Source: Variovorax sp. V213 (GTDB lineage Bacteria > Pseudomonadota > Gammaproteobacteria > Burkholderiales > Burkholderiaceae_C). From it: a DNA stretch of 64,000 nt. The translations under genes were made by a program, and so were the position numbers. Where the stretch lies: positions 744,001-808,000 of the forward strand of contig NZ_AP028665.1 in the NCBI RefSeq assembly GCF_041154455.1. The letters are read 5' to 3'. The notes beneath the pieces were generated by a model that was not told the origin of the DNA, made no database searches, and saw nothing but the letters and a program-made list of their open reading frames with translations. Below are positions 17,840 through 26,096 of the stretch, piece after piece (position 1 is the first letter of the stretch; every line of letters starts with the position of its first letter).

Positions 17840-18814
17840 TCACTCGATCGTGATCTTGCGGCTGCGGATGACCTGCGCGTAGCGGCCCTTGTCATCGGCG
17901 ATCAGCTTGGCGAACTCCTGCGGCGAGGCGGCGCGTGGCACGCCGCCCAAACCCACGAAACGTGCCTTGACCGATTCGTCGGCCAGCACGGCGCGCAGGT
18001 CGCCAGCGATCTTGTCCACCACGTCCTGCGGCGTGCCCGCCGGTGCCAGCAGGCCGATCCAGGAGATCGCGTTGAAGCCGGGCACCACGCTTTCTGCGAG
18101 CGTGGGAACATCGGGAAACGCCGGCACGCGCTTGTCGCCTGTCACGGCCAGCGCACGCAGCTTGCCTGCCTTGATGTGGCCGGACGCTTCCAGCACTGTC
18201 ATGAACGACAGCTGCACATGGCCCGCGAGCAGATCGGCGATGGCCGGTCCACCGCCGCGGTAGGGCACATGCAGGATGAAGGAGCCCGTCTGGTCCTTGA
18301 ACATCTCGGCTGCCAGGTGTGGGGCACCGCCGGCGCCCGAACTGCTGTAGCTCATCTGGCCCGGCCTGGACTTGGCCAGCGCGACGAATTCGGCTGCGGT
18401 CTTCGCGGGGACCGACGGATTGACCATCATGGCCAGCGGCAGCTCGGCCACCAGGGACACGGGGGCAAAGGCCTTGTCGGCGTCGTAGGGCAACTTGGGA
18501 TACAGCAAGGGATTGATCGCCTGCGTCCCGATGTTGCCCAGCAGCAGCGTGTAGCCGTCGGGCCTGGACTTGGCGACGAAGTCGGCACCGATCTGCCCGG
18601 CGGCACCACCCTTGTTCTCCACGATGACAGGCTGGCTCCAGCGCCGGCCCAACTGCTCGGCGATGACGCGGCCCCCGGTGTCCGTCCCGCCGCCCGGCGG
18701 GAACGGAACCACCAGCGTCACGGGGCGGGAAGGAAAGGTCTGCGCGAAGCTCGGCGCATGGCTGGCGCAGAGGGCGAGCGCCAGGAGGGGAATCGCAAGG
18801 TGTCGAGTGAACAA
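17840..18814 (-). CDS. Bug/TctC-family periplasmic binding protein (3)
   Basis: 324 residues with the signal peptide MFTRHLAIPLLALALCAS.. ending SFA-Q. The mature start QTFPSRPVTLVVPFPPGG and the HVPYRGGGPA loop are standard Bug features. It is clearly diverged from its neighbour at 16812, so this is a family expansion and not a recent tandem copy. It begins 53 nt after the hydroxyacid dehydrogenase stop. That gap contains a small hairpin (CTGCGC/GCGCAG, 18847-18863) without a U tract. Confidence 0.9.
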   Translation of the reverse strand: MFTRHLAIPLLALALCASHAPSFAQTFPSRPVTLVVPFPPGGGTDTGGRVIAEQLGRRWSQPVIVENKGGAAGQIGADFVAKSRPDGYTLLLGNIGTQAINPLLYPKLPYDADKAFAPVSLVAELPLAMMVNPSVPAKTAAEFVALAKSRPGQMSYSSSGAGGAPHLAAEMFKDQTGSFILHVPYRGGGPAIADLLAGHVQLSFMTVLEASGHIKAGKLRALAVTGDKRVPAFPDVPTLAESVVPGFNAISWIGLLAPAGTPQDVVDKIAGDLRAVLADESVKARFVGLGGVPRAASPQEFAKLIADDKGRYAQVIRSRKITIE

Positions 18815-18867
18815 GAGTGTCTCCTTTTATGGTTTGGATGCGGTCGCTGCGCCGCGAGCGCAGAGGC

Positions 18868-19821
18868 TCAAGTGGTCAGGCTCATGGCCGGGCGCTCGCC
18901 TGCCAGGGCTTGGGCAACGCTGCCCAGCACCATCTCGGCCATGGCGGTGCGGGTCTCCCAGGTGGCGCTGGCGCGGTGGGCCTGCAGCGTCACCCTGTCG
19001 GACTGGCGCAGCGCCAGAGGCACGCGCGGTTCGTCGACGAACACGTCAAGGCCCGCACCCGCGATGCGGCCGGCGGCCAGCGCTTGTGTCAGGTCGGCTT
19101 CATTGACGAGCCGCCCGCGGGCGACGTTGACCAGGAAGCCGCGCGGCCCCAATGCGTCGAGCACGGCAGCGTCGATGATTCCTTCCGCCTGGTCCGCGGC
19201 TGCGCACAGCACCAGTGCGTCCGACTCGCGGGCCAGGTCCAACAGGCTCGGTATGAAGCGGTGCGCGACGTCGTCCATGGCGCGCAGGTCGGTGTAGCGG
19301 ACGAGGCAGCCGAAGGCGGCCGCTCGCACTGCGACGGCGCGGCCCACGCGGCCCATTCCGACGATGCCGATGCGCATGCCGCTGAACCGCCGGGCGAGCG
19401 GAAGGGCGCTGGGCTGGGGATGGAGTTCCCACTGGCCGTCTCGCACAAAGCGGTCGCCGGCACACAGGTTTCGGCAAGCCGCGATCAGCAAGCCGATGGC
19501 CAGGTCGGCCACGTCTTCCGTCAGCGCACCCAGCGTAGCGGTAACGGGCAGGCCGCGACCCCGGCAGTACGCCAGATCCACGGCATCGGTGCCGACGCCA
19601 TTGACGGCCACCACTTTCAGGCTGGGCAATTGCTCCAGCATCGCGCGCGAAATGCCGGTGTGCCCGCCGGTGATCACGGCATCGATCGATGCGCCATGTT
19701 CGCGCAGCCAAGCCGCCGGATCGGGCAGCTCGAAGTGTTTGTGCACGACGTAGAGCGAAGCGAGCTTCTCGTTGATCGCAGGAATCAGGATGGGATTGAG
19801 TTGAAGGACTTGCGGTTTCAT
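18868..19821 (-). CDS. D-2-hydroxyacid dehydrogenase
   Basis: 317-residue NAD(P)-dependent dehydrogenase, probably interconverting a 2-keto acid and its D-2-hydroxy acid in the cytoplasm. Motifs are GVGTDAVDL, the nucleotide loop GMGRVGRAVA, catalytic Arg in NVARGRLVNE, Glu in GLDVFVDEP and His in QAHRASATWETR. ATG 19821 opens the recognised fold. It is the first gene of a minus-strand unit with two Bug receptors and is divergent from the HTH-citrate synthase fusion. The intervening ladder of repeats may control both. Confidence 0.9.
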   Translation of the reverse strand: MKPQVLQLNPILIPAINEKLASLYVVHKHFELPDPAAWLREHGASIDAVITGGHTGISRAMLEQLPSLKVVAVNGVGTDAVDLAYCRGRGLPVTATLGALTEDVADLAIGLLIAACRNLCAGDRFVRDGQWELHPQPSALPLARRFSGMRIGIVGMGRVGRAVAVRAAAFGCLVRYTDLRAMDDVAHRFIPSLLDLARESDALVLCAAADQAEGIIDAAVLDALGPRGFLVNVARGRLVNEADLTQALAAGRIAGAGLDVFVDEPRVPLALRQSDRVTLQAHRASATWETRTAMAEMVLGSVAQALAGERPAMSLTT

Positions 19822-19901
19822 ATTCACTGTTCGTTCACGGTGGCCGGGGCCCAGCTGTGCGAGAGAGGCTCTCCACGACCTCGGACGCATGCTAGTAATG
19901 G

Positions 19902-19948
19902 ATTGACATATTGGTCAATATTGATCTATATAATCAATGTAAATTGAC
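19902..19948. promoter_or_regulatory. Ladder of five ATTGAY half-sites in an AT-rich divergent promoter
   Basis: Half-sites lie at 19902 (ATTGAC), 19914 (GTCAAT, inverted), 19920 (ATTGAT), 19933 (ATCAAT, inverted) and 19943 (ATTGAC). They make two perfect 6-bp inverted repeats with spacers of 6 and 7, plus a fifth copy. A consensus TTGACA at 19903-19908 and a TATATA at 19927-19932 (spacer 18) lie inside it and could be the promoter of the fusion gene. The geometry suggests cooperative binding of a dimeric regulator, possibly the HTH fusion itself. Confidence 0.65.
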
Positions 19949-19963
19949 TATATCGGCGCGGCC

Positions 19964-21124
19964 ATGGCTTCCTGGATTTCGATGAGCGAGGCGTGCAACC
20001 TTCTGGGTGTGCAACCTCAGACGCTCTATGCGTACGTGAGCCGCGGCAAGCTGGAAGTCGCGCCGGATCCGGCCGATACGCGACGCAGGCTGTACCGCGC
20101 CGAGGACGTGGCCGTGTTGGCCAAGCGCAAACAGGCCGGCCGCAAGCACGAGACGCTGGCCGCGAATACGCTGTTCGGCTCGGAGCCCAGTATTCCGACG
20201 GCCCTTTGTGCGTTCTCTCGCGGGCGGCCGTATTACAGGGGACGGGACGCCGTGAGCATGGCCCGAACGGCCACGCTGGAAGATGCGGCTCAACTGTTGT
20301 GGGGCGCCGAGCGCACTGTTGATTTCTCCTGCCTGAAGTCAATGCGCTCCGGAAAACCTGGGCGAGACGCGGCTTTCGCCGCTTTGGCCAGCCTGGCGGC
20401 TGCCGGACATTCCACCGGCGGACGTCTGACCCGGGTGCTGCATGCCGAGGGTCAGAACCTGGTGGGCCAGTTGGCCAACGCGTTCGGTGCCTGGCCGGGC
20501 GCCGAACCGCTGCATCTGCGATTTGCGAAAGGATGGAAGCAATCTGCCAAGGTGGCCGAATTGCTGCGAACGGCCTTGGTGCTGCTGGCCGATCACGAGC
20601 TGACCAGTTCAGCCTTTGTCGCGCGAATCACCGCTTCGACAGGCGCCTCGCTGCCGGCATGCCTCCTGGCCGGATTGACCACGCTCTCCGGCCCCCTGCA
20701 TGGCGATGCCTCAGGCCGCGTCCGTGCACTGTTCAACGAGGTGGAACGACTGGGCGAGGATCAGGTGCTGGCCCACTACCTGTCGAACGGCTTGTCGCCG
20801 GCCGGATTCGGCCATCACCTCTACCCCGACGGCGATCCGCGCGCGGCCGCATTGCTGGCCTTGTTCGAGCCGCCCAAGGTCATTTCACGCTTCATCGGCA
20901 AGGTGACGAAGCTGACTGGTTTGCAGCCGAACATCGACGTCGCCCTGGCCGCGCTGGTCGCTCACCACCGGCTTCCTGCCGATGCGGCCTTCGGCCTGTT
21001 CGCAACGGCGCGCAGCGTCGGGCTGTTGGCGCACAGTCTGGAGCAACTGGGTGTGGCGCAAGTCATCCGTCCACGCGGGCGCTATGTGGGGCCGATGCCC
21101 GAACCGCATGACCAGGACGCCTGA
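19964..21124 (+). CDS. HTH-citrate synthase fusion protein
   Basis: 386 residues. The N-terminal part (about 1-60) is an excisionase/MerR-like HTH (SMSEACNLLGVQPQTLYAYV, then a wing with RRRLYR). Residues about 75-380 are a citrate synthase fold. The three catalytic positions seem kept: His in GPLHGD, His in GFGHHLYPDGDPRA and Asp in QPNIDVALAA. It may therefore be an acyl-CoA/oxo-acid synthase that also binds DNA, or a regulator that uses the fold as sensor for acetyl-CoA or an oxo-acid. It is divergent from the D-2-hydroxyacid dehydrogenase/Bug unit. Both architecture and context favour a regulatory role, but this is inferred. Confidence 0.85.
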   Translation: MASWISMSEACNLLGVQPQTLYAYVSRGKLEVAPDPADTRRRLYRAEDVAVLAKRKQAGRKHETLAANTLFGSEPSIPTALCAFSRGRPYYRGRDAVSMARTATLEDAAQLLWGAERTVDFSCLKSMRSGKPGRDAAFAALASLAAAGHSTGGRLTRVLHAEGQNLVGQLANAFGAWPGAEPLHLRFAKGWKQSAKVAELLRTALVLLADHELTSSAFVARITASTGASLPACLLAGLTTLSGPLHGDASGRVRALFNEVERLGEDQVLAHYLSNGLSPAGFGHHLYPDGDPRAAALLALFEPPKVISRFIGKVTKLTGLQPNIDVALAALVAHHRLPADAAFGLFATARSVGLLAHSLEQLGVAQVIRPRGRYVGPMPEPHDQDA

Positions 21125-21238
21125 ATGCGCACTGCCAAGCCGGCGCTCGCACCATGCGCCAGCGAACATCGCAGCTATGGTAAGCAATGCCGGCTTTTGC
21201 CACCGTACGGGCTGAGCAACAACAAGGCAGAAACCGTG

Positions 21239-21610
21239 TCAGGCTATGACGGTCCCTTGATGGAATACGATCGTCCAGCCCGCACTCGCTTTGCGCCAAA
21301 GTGTCGTTCGGCGCGTCAATCGCTCGGGCTGCTTCAAGACGTAGTTGAGTTGATAGAGATCCTCGGCAATTTGACGGATCGAGAATTCACTGCACGTTAA
21401 ATCGTCGCGCTCTGGCGATTTGTAGCGCTCCAGAAGTTCGGAGATAACGAACTCACGCTCGTAAATCTTGCCGCTCGCGCCGATCTCCCAGAAGTCGCCA
21501 GCAGTCATTCGGAGAAGATCTTCACGACTGGTCCCGAATTCCCGACGATGAAAGATGGGCTCCCGTGCACGGAGTTCGTCCAAGATTTCTTCGAGATTCG
21601 AGCTGGGCAT
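21239..21610 (-). CDS. Small NTF2-like (DUF4440-type) protein
   Basis: 123 residues from ATG 21610; the frame allows six more residues upstream. The composition and the pattern (FWEIGASGKIYERE, then LNYVLKQ and a closing WTIVFHQGT) match stand-alone NTF2-like proteins of the SnoaL/DUF4440 group, which bind small molecules or act as minor enzymes. No specific function can be given. It lies in a less GC-rich patch with the GNAT pseudogene and a nucleotidyltransferase, 162 nt downstream of the pseudogene. The 114 nt before 21239 hold nothing clear. Confidence 0.7.
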   Translation of the reverse strand: MPSSNLEEILDELRAREPIFHRREFGTSREDLLRMTAGDFWEIGASGKIYEREFVISELLERYKSPERDDLTCSEFSIRQIAEDLYQLNYVLKQPERLTRRTTLWRKASAGWTIVFHQGTVIA

Positions 21611-21772
21611 TACCGTTCCTTCAAGCAAGCGTGACGTTCAGCGAAAGCATCTCGATGAAGGTTCGCCCGGTCTCTTGAAAGCAATATCAATACTGCCTCG
21701 CCAGACGATGGCAACGCATTCAGGTAAAGCGAGCGTTGTCCGCGTGTAATCAAGACTGCATTCTGCCTATCA

Positions 21773-22325
21773 CTACAGCCGGCACGCTGCGTAGATAAAG
21801 CAGTCGCGTGGTTCAGCGGAGATGTTCGGATGGATCGTGTGGCGGGCAAGGCGGCCCTCCGACAGGAAGCCACTTTTCTCCAGTGCTCGGGTAGAAGAGA
21901 GCGGTTGTCAACGTCGCAGATCGCTTCGACGCGAAAAATTCCTGGCACACCAAGGGCGTGGGCAGTAAACGCCCGTACGGCCTCGACCATCAGGCCTTGA
22001 CCCCATTGGTTGCGTGCGAGCACGTAGCCGATGTTGACGATATGGCCGTGAAGACGTGCGTCGAGCATGCCGATGAGTTGGCCGCTCGACTTCAGAGCGA
22101 CGACGTACGGAAGGGCGGTGCCAGCATCCCACTGAGCGACGCAGTCGGCAATGAATTCGCGTGTGGTCTCCAAGAAGGAATGCGGCCGCCAGACCATGTA
22201 CCGAGCTACATCTGCATCCTGGGTGTATGAGTCGAACATCGCCTGTGCATCCGCAACATCTGGCGGGCGAAACTTCAGGCGGCGGTCTCGATGAAGTCCG
22301 GAAACGTCGCAGGTTTGTGGGCCAT
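21773..22325 (-). pseudogene. GNAT acetyltransferase, broken by two indels
   Basis: A GNAT (RimJ/RimL-like) N-acetyltransferase can be read only by changing frame twice. The N-terminus MAHKPATFPDFIETA starts at 22325, but the frame stops at 22275 because one base is missing near 22282 (GCCGCC where ETARLK needs GCCCGCC). The middle (FRPPDVADAQAMF.. to DVDNR, with the acetyl-CoA loop region RNQWGQGLMVEA) is intact. After DVDNR an extra dinucleotide in CTCTCT near 21898 shifts the frame, and the true end SSTRALEKSGF.. closes at TAG 21773. Either a decayed gene or base-calling errors. Confidence 0.8.
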
Positions 22326-22350
22326 TGAAGGTGCCAATCGAATGTCTGGC

Positions 22351-22953
22351 TCAGGCCGCATTTTGGCCCGAGGCTGTGTTGATCGAAAGCCGGGGCCACC
22401 GCTCACCAAACCGTTTCGCCGCAACACGCTGCCGATAGGTTGCGACGCTCGCGCGGAGCGGGTTATGCCGGACACGCAGCTCGAACAGGTCATCAAGCCC
22501 ATGCGGGGCGACGACGCCCAGCGCCCCGTCCTCGTTCAGGTAAACACCGACGCAGGTCGCATATTCCGGCCACGTCGCAACGCCTTCTTCCAGGGATGCG
22601 AGAGGCGGCACCACCTGACCGAGGGCGGCGGCAAACCAACGATGCACGCCCGCCTGATTCGTTACCTCCCAACGAAAGCCTGGCATGGCCGAACGAAGCC
22701 GGTTCTCGAGCTCGCCATCCTGCTCTGGACCGGCCTCTGCATCGAAGTAGACGACATCCATGTCTTCGACGGCCGAGCGTTGGTCGAACTCATGAAGGGC
22801 GTCCCATACCAGAGACCGGATGGCCCCAGCGCCGATACACCAAGATCGCAGTCCGAGCGAGCGGACGACTCGCAGAGCCGCCATCAACTCATCGGATGCA
22901 GTCACCATTGCAGCAAGCCTCTGCTCGTGGTCCGTCTTGGGGCTGAAAGTCAT
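22351..22953 (-). CDS. Nucleotidyltransferase family protein (COG3575-like)
   Basis: 200 residues from ATG 22953; an in-frame ATG 33 nt upstream is possible. The motif WCIGAGAIRSLVWDALHEF and the acidic pair in VEDMDVVYFD are the nucleotidyltransferase fold signature of this family, whose members are distant from aminoglycoside adenylyltransferases. The C-terminal HNPLRASVATYRQRV segment is typical of the group. Substrate unknown. Its stop lies 25 nt from the GNAT remnant, so the two may once have been one transcription unit. Confidence 0.8.
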   Translation of the reverse strand: MTFSPKTDHEQRLAAMVTASDELMAALRVVRSLGLRSWCIGAGAIRSLVWDALHEFDQRSAVEDMDVVYFDAEAGPEQDGELENRLRSAMPGFRWEVTNQAGVHRWFAAALGQVVPPLASLEEGVATWPEYATCVGVYLNEDGALGVVAPHGLDDLFELRVRHNPLRASVATYRQRVAAKRFGERWPRLSINTASGQNAA

Positions 22954-23094
22954 GCCTCGATGGTAAATCGGCGGACACGCGGGCACGGGTCATCAATGAG
23001 CGGGCCCAATGAATTCATTTGCTTTCCTCGTTGGACGCATCGCCTTTGACGACCTCTAATTCGTGGACTACCACGAATACGACGGAGACTCTTC

Positions 23095-24150
23095 ATGCGT
23101 CACATGTACGGAAAGATCGCCGCCGCGGCCTGCGCGCTGGTGGTCGGCTACGGGGCAATCGGGGCGGCCGCCGCAGCCTCGATCGGCGGACCGCTGAACC
23201 TGGCAGACGAGGGCATGTTCTTCGTCAACGGAAAGCCCGCCACTTCTAAGCATCCGGGCGTTTCGCCGGCCGGCCCCGTGCCGCCGGGGACGGTGACCGT
23301 CGACCAGATGTACGTGCACTACCGCGTCCCCGCCAGCAGAACCAGTGCCACCCCCATCGTGCTGGTGCACGGCGGCGGGTTGAGCGGCATGAGCTACGAG
23401 ACCACGCCCGACGGCCGGGAGGGCTGGGCGACCTACTTCGTGCGCAAGGGCCATGCCGTCTACGTCGTCGACACGCCCGGGCGTGGGCGCTCCGGCTTCA
23501 ACGCCACAGCCATCAACCAAGCCAAGGCCGAGGGGAGTGCCTCCGGATTGCCTGCCAGTGTGTTGATGGTGACGGCCGAGCTGGCCTGGCCTCTCTTTCG
23601 CTTCGGGCCATCGCACGGGACGGCGTATCCCGATACCCAGTTTCCGGTCGAGGCCTTCCCGAGCTTCGCCTCACAGGGCGTGCCCTTTGCCGAGGCCATG
23701 CTCGAGGGCGGCGGCATGGGCACGGCGCCGCAGGCGCTCGCGGCGCTGCTGGACGACATCGGGCCGGCGATCGTCGTGGTGCATTCGCTGGCGGGGCCCT
23801 TTGCCGATGCCCTGGTCGGCCTGCGTCCGGCCCTGGTCAAGGCGGTCGTCAACATCGAGGGTGCGCAGTCGGTCGCTCCCACCGACGCGCAGATCGCGGC
23901 CTACCAAGGCGTTCCCGTACTGGAACTCTTCGGCGACCATCTGGATGCACCCGTGTTCACGGGCCAGCCCCGCTACGAGGCGCGCAAGGCCGTCGTCGAG
24001 CGGATCAACCGCCTTGAAGGCGGCAGGGCGACCCTGGTGCGGCTTCCCGACGCGGGCCTGAAGGGCAACTCGCACATGATGATGCAGGACAAGAACAACC
24101 TGCAAGTGGCCGACTTCATCCTGGGCTGGATCGCGGACAAGGTGCGCTGA
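23095..24150 (+). CDS. Secreted alpha/beta hydrolase
   Basis: 351 residues with an N-terminal signal peptide (about 1-28, Ala-rich). It is an alpha/beta hydrolase: oxyanion HGGG at 92-95, nucleophile elbow VVHSLAG with Ser231, where the usual GHSxG has Val and Ala, acidic residue in LFGDHLD and His in GNSHMMM. It should hydrolyse an ester or amide in the periplasm. It stands alone, with 141 nt of non-coding sequence upstream and a convergent FAH-family gene downstream (82 nt gap without clear terminator). An alternative start is Met4. Confidence 0.88.
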   Translation: MRHMYGKIAAAACALVVGYGAIGAAAAASIGGPLNLADEGMFFVNGKPATSKHPGVSPAGPVPPGTVTVDQMYVHYRVPASRTSATPIVLVHGGGLSGMSYETTPDGREGWATYFVRKGHAVYVVDTPGRGRSGFNATAINQAKAEGSASGLPASVLMVTAELAWPLFRFGPSHGTAYPDTQFPVEAFPSFASQGVPFAEAMLEGGGMGTAPQALAALLDDIGPAIVVVHSLAGPFADALVGLRPALVKAVVNIEGAQSVAPTDAQIAAYQGVPVLELFGDHLDAPVFTGQPRYEARKAVVERINRLEGGRATLVRLPDAGLKGNSHMMMQDKNNLQVADFILGWIADKVR

Positions 24151-24232
24151 GTCGTTCTCCGGTGCCGGGGTGATGGGCATGGCAATGACGAAGCAGCACC
24201 CGCTCATGGTCGACCTCGGGGCCGGCCGTTCG

Positions 24233-25027
24233 CTACAGGCGCGGCGCGTTGCCGCGATCTTCCGCCACGACATCGTTGCGCAGGATGCCGATGCCCTCGA
24301 TCTCGACCTCGATGATGTCGCCCACCTGGATCGGGCCGACGCCCGCGGGGGTGCCGGTCATGATCATGTCGCCCGGCAGCAGGGTCATGTACCGGCTCAG
24401 GTACGCAATGATTTCCGGCACCGAAAAGAGCAGGTCCGCGGTCGTGCCGTTCTGCCGCACGGCGCCGTTGACCCGCGTGATGATCCCGAGCCTCGATGGG
24501 TCCAGCCCGGTGGCGATCACCGGCCCCATTGGTGCGAAGGTGTCGTAGCCCTTGCCGGCGAGCAAGCAGCCGAACTCGCTTTCGCGGCGCTGCAGCACCC
24601 GGTCGCTCACGTCGTTGCCGCAGGTGTAGCCGAGCACATGGCCCAGCGCATTCGCCGCGGACACGTGGCGCGCCTTCTTGCCGATCACGACGGTGAGCTC
24701 GCCTTCGAAGTGGATGTTCCGTCCGTCGTCGGGATAGACGATCGACTCGTCCGGACCGATCACGCTGGTGCTCGGCTTCATGAACAGCACGGGAATCTGC
24801 GGCACCGCCTTGCCGACTTCTTTCGAATGCGCGACGTAGTTGTAGCCGAGCCCGAACACGCGCGGCTGCTCGATGGGAGCGAGCAGGCGTACGGCCGAGG
24901 GCGGATCGATCGCGCCGCTGCGCTTCAGGCCGTGGAGCGGCGAGCTCTGCAGCCGAGCGATCGAGCCCTCGTTTTCGATGATTCCGTAGTGGACGCATTC
25001 GTCCAACGCGTATCTGGCGATGTGCAT
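24233..25027 (-). CDS. Fumarylacetoacetate hydrolase family protein
   Basis: 264 residues of the FAH/MhpD-type fold, acting on C-C bonds of acylpyruvates or as oxaloacetate decarboxylase or hydratase. The metal-binding acids lie in HFEGELTVVIG and in the segment GNDVSDRVLQ; the core LSRYMTLLPGDMIMTGTPAGVG is a family signature. ATG 25027 lies 37 nt below the predicted start of transcription, with operator 1 over the -10 box. It is divergent from the ABC operon and shares the LacI-type operators, so it is likely part of the same catabolic route. Confidence 0.9.
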   Translation of the reverse strand: MHIARYALDECVHYGIIENEGSIARLQSSPLHGLKRSGAIDPPSAVRLLAPIEQPRVFGLGYNYVAHSKEVGKAVPQIPVLFMKPSTSVIGPDESIVYPDDGRNIHFEGELTVVIGKKARHVSAANALGHVLGYTCGNDVSDRVLQRRESEFGCLLAGKGYDTFAPMGPVIATGLDPSRLGIITRVNGAVRQNGTTADLLFSVPEIIAYLSRYMTLLPGDMIMTGTPAGVGPIQVGDIIEVEIEGIGILRNDVVAEDRGNAPRL

Positions 25028-25066
25028 GGTGGTTCCGATTTTCTTTCGTTGTGGCCGATGTCTGAT

Positions 25067-25078
25067 GCTAACGTTAGC
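25067..25078 (-). promoter_or_regulatory. Operator 1 (GCTAACGTTAGC) over the -10 box of the FAH gene
   Basis: A perfect 12-bp palindrome. On the minus strand TTGACA (25099-25094) and TAACGT (25076-25071) are 17 nt apart, so the operator covers the -10 element. The same position relative to -10 is seen at operator 3 before the lacI-type gene. The site matches the other three copies in the window, and the LacI-family protein at 37125-38171 is the obvious candidate binder. Confidence 0.75.
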
Positions 25079-25090
25079 TTTCGGAATGCA

Positions 25091-25142
25091 GCTTGTCAAC
25101 GGAGACTCTACAAGCAGTTTCTTCTGAAAGCCGTTGACAAGC
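25091..25142. promoter_or_regulatory. 12-bp inverted repeat carrying two divergent -35 boxes
   Basis: GCTTGTCAACGG at 25091-25102 and its exact reverse complement at 25131-25142 are separated by 28 nt. Each arm contains TTGACA facing outward: the left one for the FAH gene, the right one (25134-25139) for the ABC operon, with CAGAAT at 25158-25163 as -10. Besides serving as -35 boxes, the long identical arms could bind an activator. Confidence 0.65.
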
Positions 25143-25167
25143 AGGATGCGCGTTTGCCAGAATATGC

Positions 25168-25179
25168 GCAAACGTTAGC
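25168..25179 (+). promoter_or_regulatory. Operator 2 (GCAAACGTTAGC) at the start of the ABC operon
   Basis: One mismatch from operator 1. It begins 5 nt after the proposed -10 (25158-25163), so it should cover the transcription start. The same offset is found at operator 4 of the porin promoter. It lies 80 nt upstream of the first permease ATG. Confidence 0.7.
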
Positions 25180-25247
25180 ACAAACAAGGAGACATACTTC
25201 ATGAACAGAACTGGACCGCTTTTGCGGCTTCGGGTCAGGAGCTCACC

Positions 25248-26096
25248 ATGAGCGCGACCCTGCTTGCCCAATCGGCCATTGGCGGCTTGCTGCTCGGTGG
25301 CATCTACGGATTGCTTGCCCTGGGACTCAGCGTGAGCTGGGGTTTGCTGCGCCTCGTCAACCTGAGCCACTTCGCCCTGGCCTTCCTGGGGGCCTACCTC
25401 ACCTACCAGCTGGGAACGCAATTCGGCATTGCGCCGTGGTTGTCGGCGCTGGTCGTGGTGCCTGCCTTCTTCGTCGTCGGCATTGCCTTGCACGCGCTGT
25501 TCGTGCGCTTCCAGGTCAGCGAGTTCGCTTCGATGCTGGTCACGTTCGGGATCACCATCCTGATCGAGTCGCTGATCCAGTGGCTCTGGTCTGCGGACTA
25601 CCGCAAGTTCGAGTCCGGCTACGCGCAGGCGTCGCTGCGCATCGGGCCCGTGTTCGTGCCCGTGCTGGAACTCGCCGCCTTCGCTTGCGCGGCGCTCCTT
25701 GCAGTCGCCGCGTGGGCCGGTCTGAACCGGACCCTGCTCGGCAAGGCGCTGCGCGCAGCCGCCCACGACGGTCCGATCGCGGCAGCCTTCGGCATCAATG
25801 CCAGGCGTCTTTCGTATCTGCTGGCCGGACTGTGCGCGGCCTCGGCCGGCATCGCCGGCGTGTTCATCGCGCTGACCTCGACGCTCGCGCCCTCCCAGAT
25901 CGAAGCCTGGATCGGTGTCGTCTTCGCGGTCGTGATCATCGGCGGGCTTGCCCGGCCGCTCGGCGCCCTGGCGGCCGGCTGCCTGATCGGCGTCTCCGAG
26001 TCGGTCACCATGGCGGCGGTCAATCCGGCCTGGGCACCGCTGGTCGCCTTCTCCATCCTGATCGTCCTTCTGCTGTGGAGGCCCAGATGGCTCTGA
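25248..26096 (+). CDS. LIV-type ABC transporter permease (LivH-like)
   Basis: 282-residue inner-membrane permease of the branched-chain amino acid/aromatic acid (HAAT) ABC family, with about eight hydrophobic segments. The region KALRAAAHDGPIAAAFGIN (about 166-184) is the cytoplasmic loop contacting the ATPase. It is the first gene of the plus-strand operon and overlaps the LivM-LivG fusion by 10 nt. Such systems also import aromatic acids, ureas and amides, so with the surrounding catabolic genes the substrate need not be an amino acid. An ATG at 25201 in another frame is not used. Confidence 0.92.
   Translation: MSATLLAQSAIGGLLLGGIYGLLALGLSVSWGLLRLVNLSHFALAFLGAYLTYQLGTQFGIAPWLSALVVVPAFFVVGIALHALFVRFQVSEFASMLVTFGITILIESLIQWLWSADYRKFESGYAQASLRIGPVFVPVLELAAFACAALLAVAAWAGLNRTLLGKALRAAAHDGPIAAAFGINARRLSYLLAGLCAASAGIAGVFIALTSTLAPSQIEAWIGVVFAVVIIGGLARPLGALAAGCLIGVSESVTMAAVNPAWAPLVAFSILIVLLLWRPRWL

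Noticed and set aside
18847..18863. Hairpin CTGCGC/GCGCAG between the hydroxyacid dehydrogenase and the Bug gene as terminator
   Set aside because: Only 6 bp and no U tract on either strand; the genes are probably cotranscribed.
21239..22953. Mobile element or integron remnant in the less GC-rich patch
   Set aside because: No transposase, integrase, terminal repeats or attC-like site could be found; only composition and broken genes hint at transfer.
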